DNA of 64,000 bases, from assembly GCF_004010155.1 (NCBI RefSeq), contig NZ_RRYH01000003.1, forward strand, positions 248,001-312,000, read 5' to 3'. The first letter of the stretch is position 1, and every line of letters starts with the position of its first letter. Source of the DNA: Solirhodobacter olei. Lineage in GTDB: Bacteria > Pseudomonadota > Alphaproteobacteria > Rhodobacterales > Rhodobacteraceae. A program made the translations under genes and the position numbers. Shown one piece after another: positions 16,247 through 24,877 of the stretch. The notes under the pieces were generated by a model, which worked only from the letters and a program-made list of their open reading frames with translations, did not search any database and was not told the origin of the DNA.

Positions 16247-16262
16247 TTAACCAGCCCTTAAC
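16247..16262 (+). promoter_or_regulatory. Perfect CtrA-type box upstream of flagellin gene
   Basis: TTAACCAGCCCTTAAC is a full match to the CtrA consensus TTAA-N7-TTAAC. It starts right after the FlgN-like stop codon, about 90 bp upstream of fliC, in a promoter-sized gap. It could be bound by CtrA or by the CtrA-like regulator at 13377-14147. Confidence 0.6.
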
Positions 16263-16352
16263 CATTCCCGCAATTTGCCTCTCTGCGGCATTCGTCGCCT
16301 TTCGTCAGAAGACGGAAGTATATGTCCAGAACACGCATAGGGAGAGCGACGC

Positions 16353-17192
16353 ATGTCCTCCATTCTTACCAACACTTCCGCGATGCAGGCCCTTCAGACC
16401 CTGCAATCGATCAACACCAACCTCACCAAGACGCAGAACCAGATCTCGACCGGCCTGAAGATCCAGTCGGCTCAGGACAACGCGTCCTACTTCTCCATCT
16501 CGCAGTCGATGAAGGGCGACAGCGCGATGTACAAGCAGATCAACGACTCGCTCACCATGACCGGCAACGCGCTCGCGACTGCCGCTCTGGGGGCGTCCTC
16601 GGTGAACAACCTCGCGCAGAGCTTCGCGTCGCAGGTTGCCTTTGCCCAGGGTCAGGGCGTTGATTTGGCCAAGGTCAAGGACACGCTGAAAAGCTACGTG
16701 ACCCAGATCAAGACGGCGATCCAGCAGGCCACGTTCAACGGCGTGAGCCTTGTGAACGCAAGCGCGACGCAAAACGTTGTGACTGGCATCAGCCGGGCCA
16801 CGGGCGCCTTCAGCGTCACCACCATGAGCTTCAACTCGGTGAACCTGAGCGCAATCGGGTCGGCGCTGAGCTCCGTTGCCGGCACGTTTACTGCTACTGG
16901 CATGACCTCCTCGGCTCTGAGCCTTGCGTTGAGCAACGCAAACACGCAGCTAACGGCCGCTATCACTGCCTCGACCTCGATCGGTGTGGCCCAGACCCAG
17001 ATCACTGCGCAGCAGGACTTCCTGGGCAAGCTGACCAACCAGATCGATACCGGCGTTGGGGCCATGGTGGATGCCAACATGCAGCAGGAAGCCGCCAAGC
17101 TTCAGTCGCTGCAGGTGCAGCAGCAGCTGGCGACGCAATCGCTGTCGATCGCCAACAACGCGCCGCAGAGCATCCTGTCTCTGTTCCGCTAA
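16353..17192 (+). CDS. fliC: Flagellin
   Basis: 279 residues, short for a flagellin because the surface-exposed middle is reduced. N-terminal D0/D1: ILTNTSAMQALQTLQSINTNLTKTQNQISTGLKIQSAQDNASYFSIS. C-terminal D1/D0: FLGKLTNQIDTGVGAMVDANMQQEAAKLQSLQVQQQLATQSLSIANNAPQSILSLFR. It is the filament subunit. The ATG follows AGGGAG. The gene has its own CtrA-type box and is followed by a long hairpin and then by flaF and flbT, its secretion and translation regulators. Confidence 0.97.
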   Translation: MSSILTNTSAMQALQTLQSINTNLTKTQNQISTGLKIQSAQDNASYFSISQSMKGDSAMYKQINDSLTMTGNALATAALGASSVNNLAQSFASQVAFAQGQGVDLAKVKDTLKSYVTQIKTAIQQATFNGVSLVNASATQNVVTGISRATGAFSVTTMSFNSVNLSAIGSALSSVAGTFTATGMTSSALSLALSNANTQLTAAITASTSIGVAQTQITAQQDFLGKLTNQIDTGVGAMVDANMQQEAAKLQSLQVQQQLATQSLSIANNAPQSILSLFR

Positions 17193-17210
17193 GGCACGGC
17201 ATGACGAACA

Positions 17211-17237
17211 GGGCGGGCCCCTCACCGGGGCCCGCCC
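17211..17237 (+). terminator. Strong hairpin behind fliC
   Basis: An 11-bp perfect stem (17211-17221 with 17227-17237; GGGCGGGCCCC against its complement) with loop TCACC lies 19 bp after the flagellin stop. It has no U-tract, so it may be a partial terminator or a 3' stabiliser giving more fliC than flaF-flbT mRNA. Confidence 0.55.
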
Positions 17238-17314
17238 GACCCACGAAGATCGGGGTTGCCGGGCACAGGCGTCCGGGCAGAGATCGCGGCCGAGGCGCCC
17301 CTGGGAGACACTGA

Positions 17315-17752
17315 ATGAGCTTTTCCGCCTACAAGCGAATCCTCGAGCAGACCGAGAGCCCGCGCCAGATCGAACGCCGCATCCTGGCCCGGATCACCGC
17401 AAACCTGGAACAGCACCAGATCTATTTCGACGGGCTGCCGCCCACGGACCGGCTGGCGATCCTCGCCGGCGAACTGAACGCGGTTCTTTGGGAGAACCAG
17501 CAGTTCTGGCAGGCCTTGATGTTGGACCTGGCCGAACCCGGCAACCAGCTGCCGCCCGAGCTTCGGGCGGGCCTGCTGTCGATCGGGGCCTGGGTGGAGC
17601 GTCACACGCGGGCGGTCGTCGGCGGCATGGCCAATCTCGAGGCTCTGGTCGAGGTCAACCGCAACATCGAACGCGGGCTTGCCGGCGAGATCCGCCCGGC
17701 GCCTTCGGTCGGTCAGGGCGCTGCCCAGGGTCAAGAGCTGCACGGAGGGTGA
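17315..17752 (+). CDS. flaF: Flagellar biosynthesis regulator FlaF
   Basis: 145 residues with the FlaF pattern: AYKRILEQTESPRQIERRILARITANLE, then RLAILAGELNAVLWENQQFWQALMLDLAEPGNQLPPELRAGLLSIGAWVERHT. In Caulobacter FlaF is needed for flagellin secretion and translation and works against FlbT. The ATG follows GGGAG. It precedes flbT by one base, the conserved alphaproteobacterial pair. Confidence 0.93.
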   Translation: MSFSAYKRILEQTESPRQIERRILARITANLEQHQIYFDGLPPTDRLAILAGELNAVLWENQQFWQALMLDLAEPGNQLPPELRAGLLSIGAWVERHTRAVVGGMANLEALVEVNRNIERGLAGEIRPAPSVGQGAAQGQELHGG

Positions 17753-17753
17753 G

Positions 17754-18233
17754 ATGGGCCTGAAGCTGACGCTGAAGCCGAATGAGCGGGTGGTGGTCAA
17801 CGGCTGCGTGATCCGCAATTCCAACAAGCGTCACGTTCTGACCATCGAGAACCGTGCCGACGTGGTGCGCGGCGAGGACCTTCTTCTGGAGGCCTCGGTC
17901 GCGACGCCGGTGAAGCAGGCCTATTTCCTGATCCAGACGGCGCTGATCAGCCCCGAGACGCGCGAGAAGCTGATGCCGGTGATCAACGATATGCTGGTGA
18001 AGATCATCGGCGTGTTCAGCCGCGAACGCACCGGCTGCGTCTTTGATGCGGCAAATTTCGTCGCGACCCAGGATTACTACAAGGCGATGGCTGCGCTGCG
18101 CCCGCTGATGCGCTACGAGCAGACTGTGCTCGACTACGCCGCCGGTAACGGCGCGCCGCCGGCCAACGGGCCCGGGGTGGCGGCCGAGGCCACGGCGCCG
18201 GAGCCGGCAGAGGCCGCCACGGGCGAACGGTAG
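17754..18233 (+). CDS. flbT: Flagellin mRNA regulator FlbT
   Basis: 159 residues: GLKLTLKPNERVVVNGCVIRNSNKRHVLTIENRADVVRGED, then VKQAYFLIQTALISPETREKLMPVINDMLVKI, the FlbT family signature. FlbT binds the 5' leader of flagellin mRNA and represses its translation. The last ~30 residues are a low-complexity Ala/Pro/Glu tail not typical of the family. It follows flaF by one base and precedes the DUF1217 gene by 11 bp. Confidence 0.94.
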   Translation: MGLKLTLKPNERVVVNGCVIRNSNKRHVLTIENRADVVRGEDLLLEASVATPVKQAYFLIQTALISPETREKLMPVINDMLVKIIGVFSRERTGCVFDAANFVATQDYYKAMAALRPLMRYEQTVLDYAAGNGAPPANGPGVAAEATAPEPAEAATGER

Positions 18234-18244
18234 GGGAGGGGCGC

Positions 18245-19087
18245 ATGTCGATCTCGATCTCCGGGATGAGCACTACGCTGGCGCTGCAGCTGATCGACGC
18301 CACCAAGAGCCAGCAGCTGTCACTGACGCAGAACGATCCTGCCAACGCGCGGGCGATCACGAATTTCAAGAAGGAAGCGGCGTCGATCACCTCGGCGAAG
18401 GACTTCGTGAACAATTACGACGTCTACAATTTCGTCATGGACGCCTTCAATCTGCAGGCCGAGGCGCCCGGCAAGGCGCTGATCCAGAAGACGCTGGAAA
18501 GCGATCCGAACAAGACCGGCTCGCTGATCTCGGCCACCAGCAACCCCAATATCACCGCGCTCTTCAACTCGGTGGGCTTCGCGGTGGGCGGCACTGGCGG
18601 CAATTTCGCCGATACCAACTGGCAGAACACGATCGTCCAGAAATACGTCAGCCAGCAGTTCATCAACGACGAATCCTCGCAGAACAGCGCTGTCGGGACG
18701 GCGCTGGAGTTCGAGCAGAAGGCCTCGTCGATCAAGAGCTGGTACGACGTGCTGGACAATGCGAATCTGACCCAGTTCTTCCAGACCGCGCTGGGGCTGC
18801 CCTCGGCGATGTCGGGGCAGCCGCTGGATCAGCAGATCAAGGAGCTGAGCTCGAAATTCGACATCACCACGCTGTCGGATCCGAAGGTGGTCTCGTCACT
18901 GGTACAGAAGTTCGCGGTGCTGTCGGATGCGCAGAACGGCACGATGAGCGGCACGCAAAGCTCCATCCTCACCCTGATCAGCAGCGCCGTCTCTGCCGGC
19001 AGCGGAAAAGGGCAATATATCCCGGCGACGCTGGATATTACCTCGATCAACTTCTCGGCGCTGTCGGCCTCTAACCTTTACGGCTGA
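18245..19087 (+). CDS. DUF1217 flagellar-locus protein
   Basis: 280 residues. The pattern SISISGMSTTLALQLIDATKSQQL, NARAITNFKKEAASITSAKDFVNNYDVYNFVMDAFNL, then VQKYVSQQFIND, fits DUF1217, a family found in alphaproteobacterial flagellar clusters. The family has no signal peptide and resembles an exported axial or cap-related protein; its role is not established. It follows flbT in the same orientation, so it is probably cotranscribed. Its stop overlaps the stop of the convergent gene by 10 bp. Confidence 0.8.
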   Translation: MSISISGMSTTLALQLIDATKSQQLSLTQNDPANARAITNFKKEAASITSAKDFVNNYDVYNFVMDAFNLQAEAPGKALIQKTLESDPNKTGSLISATSNPNITALFNSVGFAVGGTGGNFADTNWQNTIVQKYVSQQFINDESSQNSAVGTALEFEQKASSIKSWYDVLDNANLTQFFQTALGLPSAMSGQPLDQQIKELSSKFDITTLSDPKVVSSLVQKFAVLSDAQNGTMSGTQSSILTLISSAVSAGSGKGQYIPATLDITSINFSALSASNLYG

Positions 19088-20103
19088 GCCGGACGGAGCG
19101 GGTCTTCTTCGGGCGGATACGGAACCGGGGCAGTGGGGTCCAGCGGCAGGGCGGCGCCGTCTTCCAGCACGATTTCCAGCGGACGGGCCCAGTCGCGGGC
19201 CAGCGTTTCGGCGCGGGCGCGGATGCGGTCGAGGAGTGCCGCGGGCAGCGGCGCGGCGGCGCTGAGGCTCAGCCGGATGCGGTCGGGGGCGAGATGGGCC
19301 TCGATCTTCAGGCGCCCGGCGCCCGCAAGCAGGAATTCCACCGCTGCGCGGCTGCCTGGATCGTCCTCGGTTGGCTCGCCGTCAAGGCCGGGTCCCGGCG
19401 CCGGGTCGAGCCAGGTTACGGCGAGAAGCTCTGCCGGGTCGACGATCTCGGTCAGGTCGAGCTCTGCCGTCTCGGGGTCCGCGTCCGTCCCGGCCGGTGG
19501 CGGGCCGTCCTCGGCGCCGGGCGGAGGGCGTTCGTCCTCCTCCTCGTCGGGGTGATAGGCGCGCCAGGCCTGGCGGCGCAAGGCGCGCGAGGGGCGGGCG
19601 GGGCGGCGGTCCGGCTGAGCGCCGGGGAAGAGGGCCGCGAGGAAGGCGAAGGCGGGGGATTCGGGCGACAGGCCCGGCGGGGGAGCGAGGCCCGGATGCC
19701 CGCCCGCGCCGGGCAGGAGAGGCTGCAGACCCGCGAGAACGGCAGACGACAGGGCGAGGTTGCGACCGAGCGGCGTGGAAAGCACCGGGGGCGGCAGGGC
19801 CTCCTCTGCCGCCGCGGCGCCCGGGGCTGCGGCGGTTGGCGCGCTGCCCGGCGGGTCGGCCTTGATGCGGCCGTTCTTCACGTCGAGCCGGAGGCGGACG
19901 AGGTCGCCCGGCAGGAAGGGCAGCGCGGCTTCCGTCACCGTCAGGATGCCGAAGGCGGTGGCAACGCGCAGCCCGCCGGGGCCGAGATCCGCCGTTACCC
20001 GCCCCTCCAATGCGCCCTGTGCCAGAAGCTGACGAACCGCTCCGTCGCCGCCGGCCGGCGCAACCCGCGGCGTCCCGGGGCCGGAGGGGCCGTCCAGGTT
20101 CAT
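19078..20103 (-). CDS. Uncharacterised FliK-like flagellar protein
   Basis: 341 residues in three parts. There is a beta-rich N-terminus (LEGRVTADLGPGGLRVATAFGILTVTEAALPFLPGDLVRLRLDV), a long Pro/Asp/Glu-rich linker, and a C-terminal alpha/beta domain (GRLKIEAHLAPDRIRLSLSAAAPLPAALLDRIRARAETLARDWARPLEIVLEDGA). The layout resembles FliK-type proteins, but the core motif is too diverged to assign. The ATG overlaps the fliG stop (ATGA), so it is the coupled last gene of fliF-fliH-fliN-fliP-fliG. An open frame extends upstream to 20784 but is shadow over fliG. Confidence 0.6.
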   Translation of the reverse strand: MNLDGPSGPGTPRVAPAGGDGAVRQLLAQGALEGRVTADLGPGGLRVATAFGILTVTEAALPFLPGDLVRLRLDVKNGRIKADPPGSAPTAAAPGAAAAEEALPPPVLSTPLGRNLALSSAVLAGLQPLLPGAGGHPGLAPPPGLSPESPAFAFLAALFPGAQPDRRPARPSRALRRQAWRAYHPDEEEDERPPPGAEDGPPPAGTDADPETAELDLTEIVDPAELLAVTWLDPAPGPGLDGEPTEDDPGSRAAVEFLLAGAGRLKIEAHLAPDRIRLSLSAAAPLPAALLDRIRARAETLARDWARPLEIVLEDGAALPLDPTAPVPYPPEEDPLRPAQP

Positions 20104-21155
20104 TCTATGATCACGTCGTCGTCGTCGATGGGCAGGCGGATGACCTCCTCGGCCGCCAGGTCGAGCGCAGCGTCGACCAGGGCCGATTGCGCGGCCTGCA
20201 CGTCGCGGCCGCGGACCGGGCCCATGGAGGACATCTCCTCCAGCAGCATCTCGCGCGACCGGGCGGGGAGCGCGCCGAGAAAGGCGTCGCGCACCTCCTT
20301 GCGGGCGCCGCGCAGTGCAAGCGGCAGGGTGTTGCCCTCGGCGGTGCGCATGACGCGGGCGAGGCCCTGCTGGTCGAGCTTGATGAGGTCGTCGAAGATG
20401 AACATGCGCTGCTTGATGGCGCCGAAGGCCTCGGGGATGCGGGCCTCGAGGGTTTCGGAGACCTCCTCGAAAAGGGTCCGGTCGAGCTTGTTGAAGAGAT
20501 CGGCCATGCGCTGGGTCGGGTCCGGCCCGGCAGAGCGGGCGGAGGCGGTCATGAACTCCTGCTGCAGCGTCTCCTCGATCTGCTGGAGGACCTGGCGCGG
20601 TACGGATTCGATGCCGATCATCCGTTCGATCACGTCCATCATCCGCTCGTTGCCGAGGAGCGGCAGGACCTTGGCGGAGACCTCGGGGCGGACCTTCGAC
20701 AGGATCGCGGCGATGGTCTGGTCGTGTTCGTCCTTCACCGCGTTCGCGATCACCTGGGCGTCGAGCTTGGAGAAGTTCTCCCACATGTTCCGGCCCATCA
20801 GGGGACCCTGGATATCGTCCATGATCTCCGAGACCCGGTTGGCGGGCAGGAAGTTCATCAGCATCGCCTCGGCCATGCCCATCGAGCCCACGACGCTGCC
20901 GCCGTGGCTGGCGGTTTCGAGAAACTCGTTGATGACGCCCTCGATCACCGGCTGCGGGATCGTGCCGAGGCCGGAGATGGCGCGGGTGATCTCGTGGATG
21001 TCGAATTCGTCGAGACGTTTCATCAGCTCGGCGCCGCGTTCCTCGCCGAGGCAGAGGAAGAGGACGGCGGCCTTCTCCGGGCCGCGCAGCTTTCGGTGGT
21101 CCTTGACGGGCTTCATGGCAGGGTCTCGTTCAAGTCTGGTTCCGGGTTGGGCCAT
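20100..21155 (-). CDS. fliG: Flagellar rotor/switch protein FliG
   Basis: 351 residues. N-terminus: LRGPEKAAVLFLCLGEERGAELMKRLDEFDIHEITRAISGLG. Middle: MENFxKLDAQ-like block (WENFSKLDAQVIANAVKDEHDQTIAAILSKV). C-terminus: IPEAFGAIKQRMFIFDDLIKLDQQGLARVMR, which carries the charged torque-helix residues that face MotA. It bridges the MS ring and the C ring. It lies after fliP, not directly after fliF. The start 21155 is 7 bp from the fliP stop; ATG 21116 is an alternative. Confidence 0.96.
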   Translation of the reverse strand: MAQPGTRLERDPAMKPVKDHRKLRGPEKAAVLFLCLGEERGAELMKRLDEFDIHEITRAISGLGTIPQPVIEGVINEFLETASHGGSVVGSMGMAEAMLMNFLPANRVSEIMDDIQGPLMGRNMWENFSKLDAQVIANAVKDEHDQTIAAILSKVRPEVSAKVLPLLGNERMMDVIERMIGIESVPRQVLQQIEETLQQEFMTASARSAGPDPTQRMADLFNKLDRTLFEEVSETLEARIPEAFGAIKQRMFIFDDLIKLDQQGLARVMRTAEGNTLPLALRGARKEVRDAFLGALPARSREMLLEEMSSMGPVRGRDVQAAQSALVDAALDLAAEEVIRLPIDDDDVIIE

Positions 21156-21162
21156 GGCGGGC

Positions 21163-22020
21163 TCAGCCTCCGCCTGTGTAGCTGAGGTAGGAGTGCATGA
21201 GGCTGCCGGCGAGCATATACCAGCCGTCGATCAGCACGAAGAAGATCACCTTGCAGGGCAGCGAGATCATCACCGGTGGCAGCATCATCATGCCCGCGCT
21301 CATCATCACCGAGGCGACGATCAGGTCGATGGCGAGGAAGGGCAGGTAGATCAGGAAGCCGATGGTGAAGGCGCGGCGCAGCTCGGAAATCATGAAGGCG
21401 GGGATGAGGACGCGCCAGCTGACCTCGTCGGGCGTCTTCGGGGCGGTCTTGGGCGTGGCTGGCGCGGGGGCCGGGGTCGTGGCGGTGGCGGGCTTGGGCT
21501 GGGTGAGGTTCTGGAACAGGCTGACGTCGATCGGCCTGGTGTTGACGAACATGAAGTCCTTGAACGGCGTCCCCATCCGGGTGAGCGCCTGCTGATCGGT
21601 GATCTGGTTCTGCAGCAGCGGGTCGAGGCCCTTGGTCCAGGCATCGTTGAAGACCGGCTGCATGACGAAGAACGTCATGAAGAGCGCCATCGCGTTCAGA
21701 ACCATATTCGGCGGCGTCTGGTTGAGGCCGAGCGCCGAGCGCAGCATGGAGAAGACGATGACGAAGCGGGTGAAGCTGGTCATGACGACCAGCAGCCCCG
21801 GCGCGATCGAAAGCACCGTCATCAGCGCGATGAGCTGGATGATCCGGCCCGAGAGCGTGGCCCCCCCGGCGCTGCCCGGCGCGCCGCCGCCGAAGGTCTG
21901 GGACAGCCCGCCCAGAACATCGCCCGCCGATTGCGCCTGGACTGCGCCCGCCACGGCCAGCACCACGACCCCGGCGAGGGCCGGGATCAGCAGGAGGCGG
22001 GCGGTGGATTTCAGGCTCAT
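21163..22020 (-). CDS. fliP: Flagellar export gate protein FliP
   Basis: 285 residues with a signal peptide and four membrane helices. Signatures: IIQLIALMTVLSIAPGLLVVMTSFTRFVIVFSMLRSALGLNQTPPNMVLNAMALFMTFFVM, and FTIGFLIYLPFLAIDLIVASVMMSAGMMMLPPVMISLPCKVIFFVLIDGW. FliP forms the core of the export gate with FliQ and FliR, neither of which is here. Compared with the usual ~245 residues it has a Pro/Ala/Thr-rich insertion of about 30 residues after DVSLFQNLTQ, in the large periplasmic loop. Confidence 0.96.
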   Translation of the reverse strand: MSLKSTARLLLIPALAGVVVLAVAGAVQAQSAGDVLGGLSQTFGGGAPGSAGGATLSGRIIQLIALMTVLSIAPGLLVVMTSFTRFVIVFSMLRSALGLNQTPPNMVLNAMALFMTFFVMQPVFNDAWTKGLDPLLQNQITDQQALTRMGTPFKDFMFVNTRPIDVSLFQNLTQPKPATATTPAPAPATPKTAPKTPDEVSWRVLIPAFMISELRRAFTIGFLIYLPFLAIDLIVASVMMSAGMMMLPPVMISLPCKVIFFVLIDGWYMLAGSLMHSYLSYTGGG

Positions 22021-22026
22021 CTGCGG

Positions 22027-22452
22027 TCAGCTGCGCTTTGTGACGTAATCCTTGACGATCTCGGTCAGCGTGACGCCGACGCGGTTCTCGCCGACCTTGA
22101 CGAGATCGCCGCGGGCGACGAGGCGGTCGTTGATCATCACGTCGATCGGCTCGCCGATCTTCTTGTCGAGCTCGATCACCGAGCCGCGGGAGAGGCCGAG
22201 CAGCTGCGAGATCGGCATCCGGCTTTGGCCGAGCACGATCTGCACGTTCAGCGCCACGTTCAGCATGGCGTTGATGTTATGGCCGCTGCCCTGGCCCTCG
22301 GCGCCATCCTCGCCGGTCTGTTCGCCGACCATGGACTCGATCACCGTCTCCGCCCTGGGCGCGGGGGTGGGCGCGGACTGGGGTGCGGACGGGGACCCGG
22401 GCTCGGCGGCCTGCGGGGTGTCCTGCGGGGTGGGGGTATCGTTCTCAGCCAT
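22027..22452 (-). CDS. fliN: C-ring switch protein FliN
   Basis: 141 residues. A 55-residue Pro/Ala-rich leader is followed by the SpoA domain: MLNVALNVQIVLGQSRMPISQLLGLSRGSVIELDKKIGEPIDVMINDRLVARGDLVKVGENRVGVTLTEIV. FliN forms the lower C ring with FliM and docks FliH. The ATG overlaps the fliH stop (ATGA) and fliP follows after 6 bp, so the three genes are translationally linked. Confidence 0.96.
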   Translation of the reverse strand: MAENDTPTPQDTPQAAEPGSPSAPQSAPTPAPRAETVIESMVGEQTGEDGAEGQGSGHNINAMLNVALNVQIVLGQSRMPISQLLGLSRGSVIELDKKIGEPIDVMINDRLVARGDLVKVGENRVGVTLTEIVKDYVTKRS

Positions 22453-23111
22453 CACATCGCCTTCCTGATCGGCGCGGCCGGGCGGCCCGCCGTTGCGCGC
22501 AGGGCATCGAGGATGCCGTTGCAGATCTTCTCGAAACTGTATTCCATGAAGCCGTCCTCCCAGATGACCCGGGCCTCGCCCTCGGCCAGCGCGGGATCGA
22601 CGGCGACCTCGATCGCGCCGGCGTCGAGGCGGTTGCGGGCCATCGCCTCGATCTCCGGCGCGATAAGGTCTCGGGTGGCGGCGGACAGCTGGACGCGCAG
22701 GCGCGGGCTGTGCAGCGCCAGTGCCAGCGTGCGGCGGACTTCCTCGGCCGCGGCGGTGGCGGAGCGGGTGGCGACGAATTCCGGAAAGACCTTTTCGGCC
22801 ACCGTAAGCGCGAAGCCGACCATCTGGCGTTCGAGCGCGGCGTGATGGGCCAGGCGGTCCTCGATCATCCGGTCGAGCTGCGGCGCGATGGCCTGCAGCG
22901 CCTCGGCCTGACGCGCGCCGATCTCGCCGCGCGCCTCGGCCAGCCCCTCGGCATGGCCCGCGGCGCGGCCGGCGGCATGGCCGCGCATCTCGGCGGCGGC
23001 CACCGCCTCGTCCACGTCTTCCTGGGTGAACTTGCAGGCACGTGCGCGGGCGGCGGCGCGGGCCTCCTCTGCGATCTCGGCGTCGAAGTCGCGGTGGTAG
23101 AGCGTCGTCAT
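22452..23111 (-). CDS. fliH: Flagellar export stator protein FliH
   Basis: 219 residues. The N-terminal half has Ala/Glu/Gly-rich helices with AxxxGxxxG spacing (MRGHAAGRAAGHAEGLAEARGEIG), characteristic of FliH. The C-terminal half (VEVxVdPxL-like: IEVAVDPALAEGEARVIWEDGFMEYSFEKICNGI) resembles the FliH/YscL domain that binds the FliI ATPase. It is cytoplasmic and brings the ATPase to the C ring. It overlaps fliF (4 bp) and fliN (1 bp). Confidence 0.88.
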   Translation of the reverse strand: MTTLYHRDFDAEIAEEARAAARARACKFTQEDVDEAVAAAEMRGHAAGRAAGHAEGLAEARGEIGARQAEALQAIAPQLDRMIEDRLAHHAALERQMVGFALTVAEKVFPEFVATRSATAAAEEVRRTLALALHSPRLRVQLSAATRDLIAPEIEAMARNRLDAGAIEVAVDPALAEGEARVIWEDGFMEYSFEKICNGILDALRATAGRPAAPIRKAM

Positions 23112-24877
23112 TGCATCTCCACCTCATGGCTGAGCCAGCCGCGCAGCACCTTCATCGCCTCGTTCGGGTCGGAGTCGACGAGGCCGCGGACCGCCTCCAC
23201 CCGGCGCTTGAGCGCGCTGCTCTGGACCGAGATCGCCTCCAGTATCCCCTCGTCGCCGGGGTTGAAGTGCATCGGTGCCTGGCCACCCGCGCCCCCGGCG
23301 GCATAGCCGCCGCCGCCCCCGGCCATGCGGCCGGCCGGCAGTGTGCGCATCGCGCTTGGCACCGTGCCGCGCGGTTCGGGGCCGGAGATCGCCGAGATCG
23401 CATCGCCGTCCTCCCCGGGCGCACCGGGGCCCTCGAGGGTGCCCTGCGGCTCTGCCGGGGGCAGGGCGGGCGGCGCGTCGAAGACGCGGTTCAGCACCGG
23501 GCGGACGCCGAAGATCATGGCGATGGCGACGATGGCAAGGCCGATGAGCCATTGCACGATGCTGATGACGTTGTTTTCCAGACGCTGCACCAGCGTTGGC
23601 CCGGAGGGCGCGCCGAGGTCCATCGAGTAATCCATGAAGCGCAGGCTTTCGACAGTCACCTCGTCGCCCCGGGCTTTGTCGAAGCCGATCGCCGATTTCA
23701 CCAGGTTGGTGAGCTGGTCCAGCTCCGCCTTGGTGCGGGGCTCGTAGTGATAGGCGCCGTCCTTGCCCTTCGCGTAGATGCCGTTGACCAGCACCGCGAC
23801 CGAGAGCCGCTTGATCGCACCGGGCTGCGTGGTCGTCTGACTGCGGGTGTTGCCGATGTCGTAAGTGGTGGATTCGTTGTTGCTGTTGCTCGACTTCGTA
23901 TTGGTCGGACTGTTCGAGTTCGGCGATTGCAGGGCCGGCGGCAGGTTCGCGGTGACGCCGACCTGGCCGTTGGCCTGGCTGTTCTGGGTCTTGTCGGAGC
24001 GGGTGGAGGTCGAGCGGACGACCTGCTGATCGGGGTTGAAGCTCTGCTGCACCACGACCTGGCTGGAATGGTCGAGCTGCACCGTCACCTGCACCCGCGC
24101 GTTGCCAGCGCCAACGCGGGCCATCAGGATCTGCTGCAGGTTCTGTGACATCCGGTCTTCCAGCGCCGCCCTCGTGCCGTCGAGCGAGCCGGAATCGGCG
24201 CCGCCGTTGCCGGAGTTCTCGGCAAGGATCGTGTCGCCCCGGGCCGAAAGGACGGCGACGCGGGTGGGCGACATGTTGGCGACGGCCGCCGCGATCAGGT
24301 TTCGGATCGCCACCGCCTGGACCCGCGAGATCTGATGATTCGGCGTAGCGCGGACGATGACCGAGGCGCTCGGGTCCGGCACCTGGGTGGAAAACGCCTG
24401 CCGGTCCGGCAGCACGAGGTGGACGCGGGCGGTCTGCACCCCGTCGAGCGTCTCGATCGAGCGGGCGAGTTCCCCCTCCATCGCGCGCAGGCGATTGATC
24501 TTCTGCATGAAGGTATCCATGCCGAAGCCGGAGGTCTTGTCGAACAGCTCCCAGCCCGGAGAGCCGTCCTGCGGCAGCCCCTTCTGCGCCAGCGCCATGC
24601 GGGCGCGGGCCATGTCAGGCATGGGCACGCTGACGGAGCTGCCGTCGGGGCTGACCTTGGTGGAGATGCCGGCCTTCTGCAGCGCGTCGACCATGCTGGC
24701 GGCGCTGCCGGGCGAAAGCTGGCTGTAGAGCATGGCGTAGTTCGGCGTGGTCACCACCGAGAGGCCGAAGAGCAGGGCCGCGACCCCTGCGAGCCCGACG
24801 GCACCAAGAATTATCAGCCTCGTCCGGCCGAGAGCCAGGAGATTGTCCAGGATCTGTTTCACGACTGCTGCGCCCAA
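23108..24877 (-). CDS. fliF: Flagellar MS-ring protein FliF
   Basis: 589 residues. The first membrane helix is at about 20-42 (LIILGAVGLAGVAALLFGLSVV). The ring-building motifs follow: YSQLSPGSAASMVDALQKAGI, LPQDGSPGWELFDK, GFGMDTFMQKINRLRAMEGELARSIETLDGVQTARVHLVLPDRQAF. A Ser/Asn-rich insertion precedes the second helix near residue 450, and the tail is the FliG-binding end. It founds the basal body. The start is uncertain: TTG 24877 is used here, GTG 24862 (VKQILDN) is equally possible, and neither has a strong ribosome site. First gene of fliF-fliH-fliN-fliP-fliG. Confidence 0.95.
   Translation of the reverse strand: MGAAVVKQILDNLLALGRTRLIILGAVGLAGVAALLFGLSVVTTPNYAMLYSQLSPGSAASMVDALQKAGISTKVSPDGSSVSVPMPDMARARMALAQKGLPQDGSPGWELFDKTSGFGMDTFMQKINRLRAMEGELARSIETLDGVQTARVHLVLPDRQAFSTQVPDPSASVIVRATPNHQISRVQAVAIRNLIAAAVANMSPTRVAVLSARGDTILAENSGNGGADSGSLDGTRAALEDRMSQNLQQILMARVGAGNARVQVTVQLDHSSQVVVQQSFNPDQQVVRSTSTRSDKTQNSQANGQVGVTANLPPALQSPNSNSPTNTKSSNSNNESTTYDIGNTRSQTTTQPGAIKRLSVAVLVNGIYAKGKDGAYHYEPRTKAELDQLTNLVKSAIGFDKARGDEVTVESLRFMDYSMDLGAPSGPTLVQRLENNVISIVQWLIGLAIVAIAMIFGVRPVLNRVFDAPPALPPAEPQGTLEGPGAPGEDGDAISAISGPEPRGTVPSAMRTLPAGRMAGGGGGYAAGGAGGQAPMHFNPGDEGILEAISVQSSALKRRVEAVRGLVDSDPNEAMKVLRGWLSHEVEMQ

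Noticed and set aside
9317-16352. Sigma-54 promoters (GG-N10-GC with TGGCAC and TTGC) before flgE, flgI and fliC
   Set aside because: No convincing -24/-12 pair was found in these gaps; CtrA-type boxes explain them better.
19294-22845. 1183-codon plus-strand open frame across fliG, fliP, fliN and fliH
   Set aside because: Antisense to four certain flagellar genes with overlapping starts and stops; its translation shows no family pattern.
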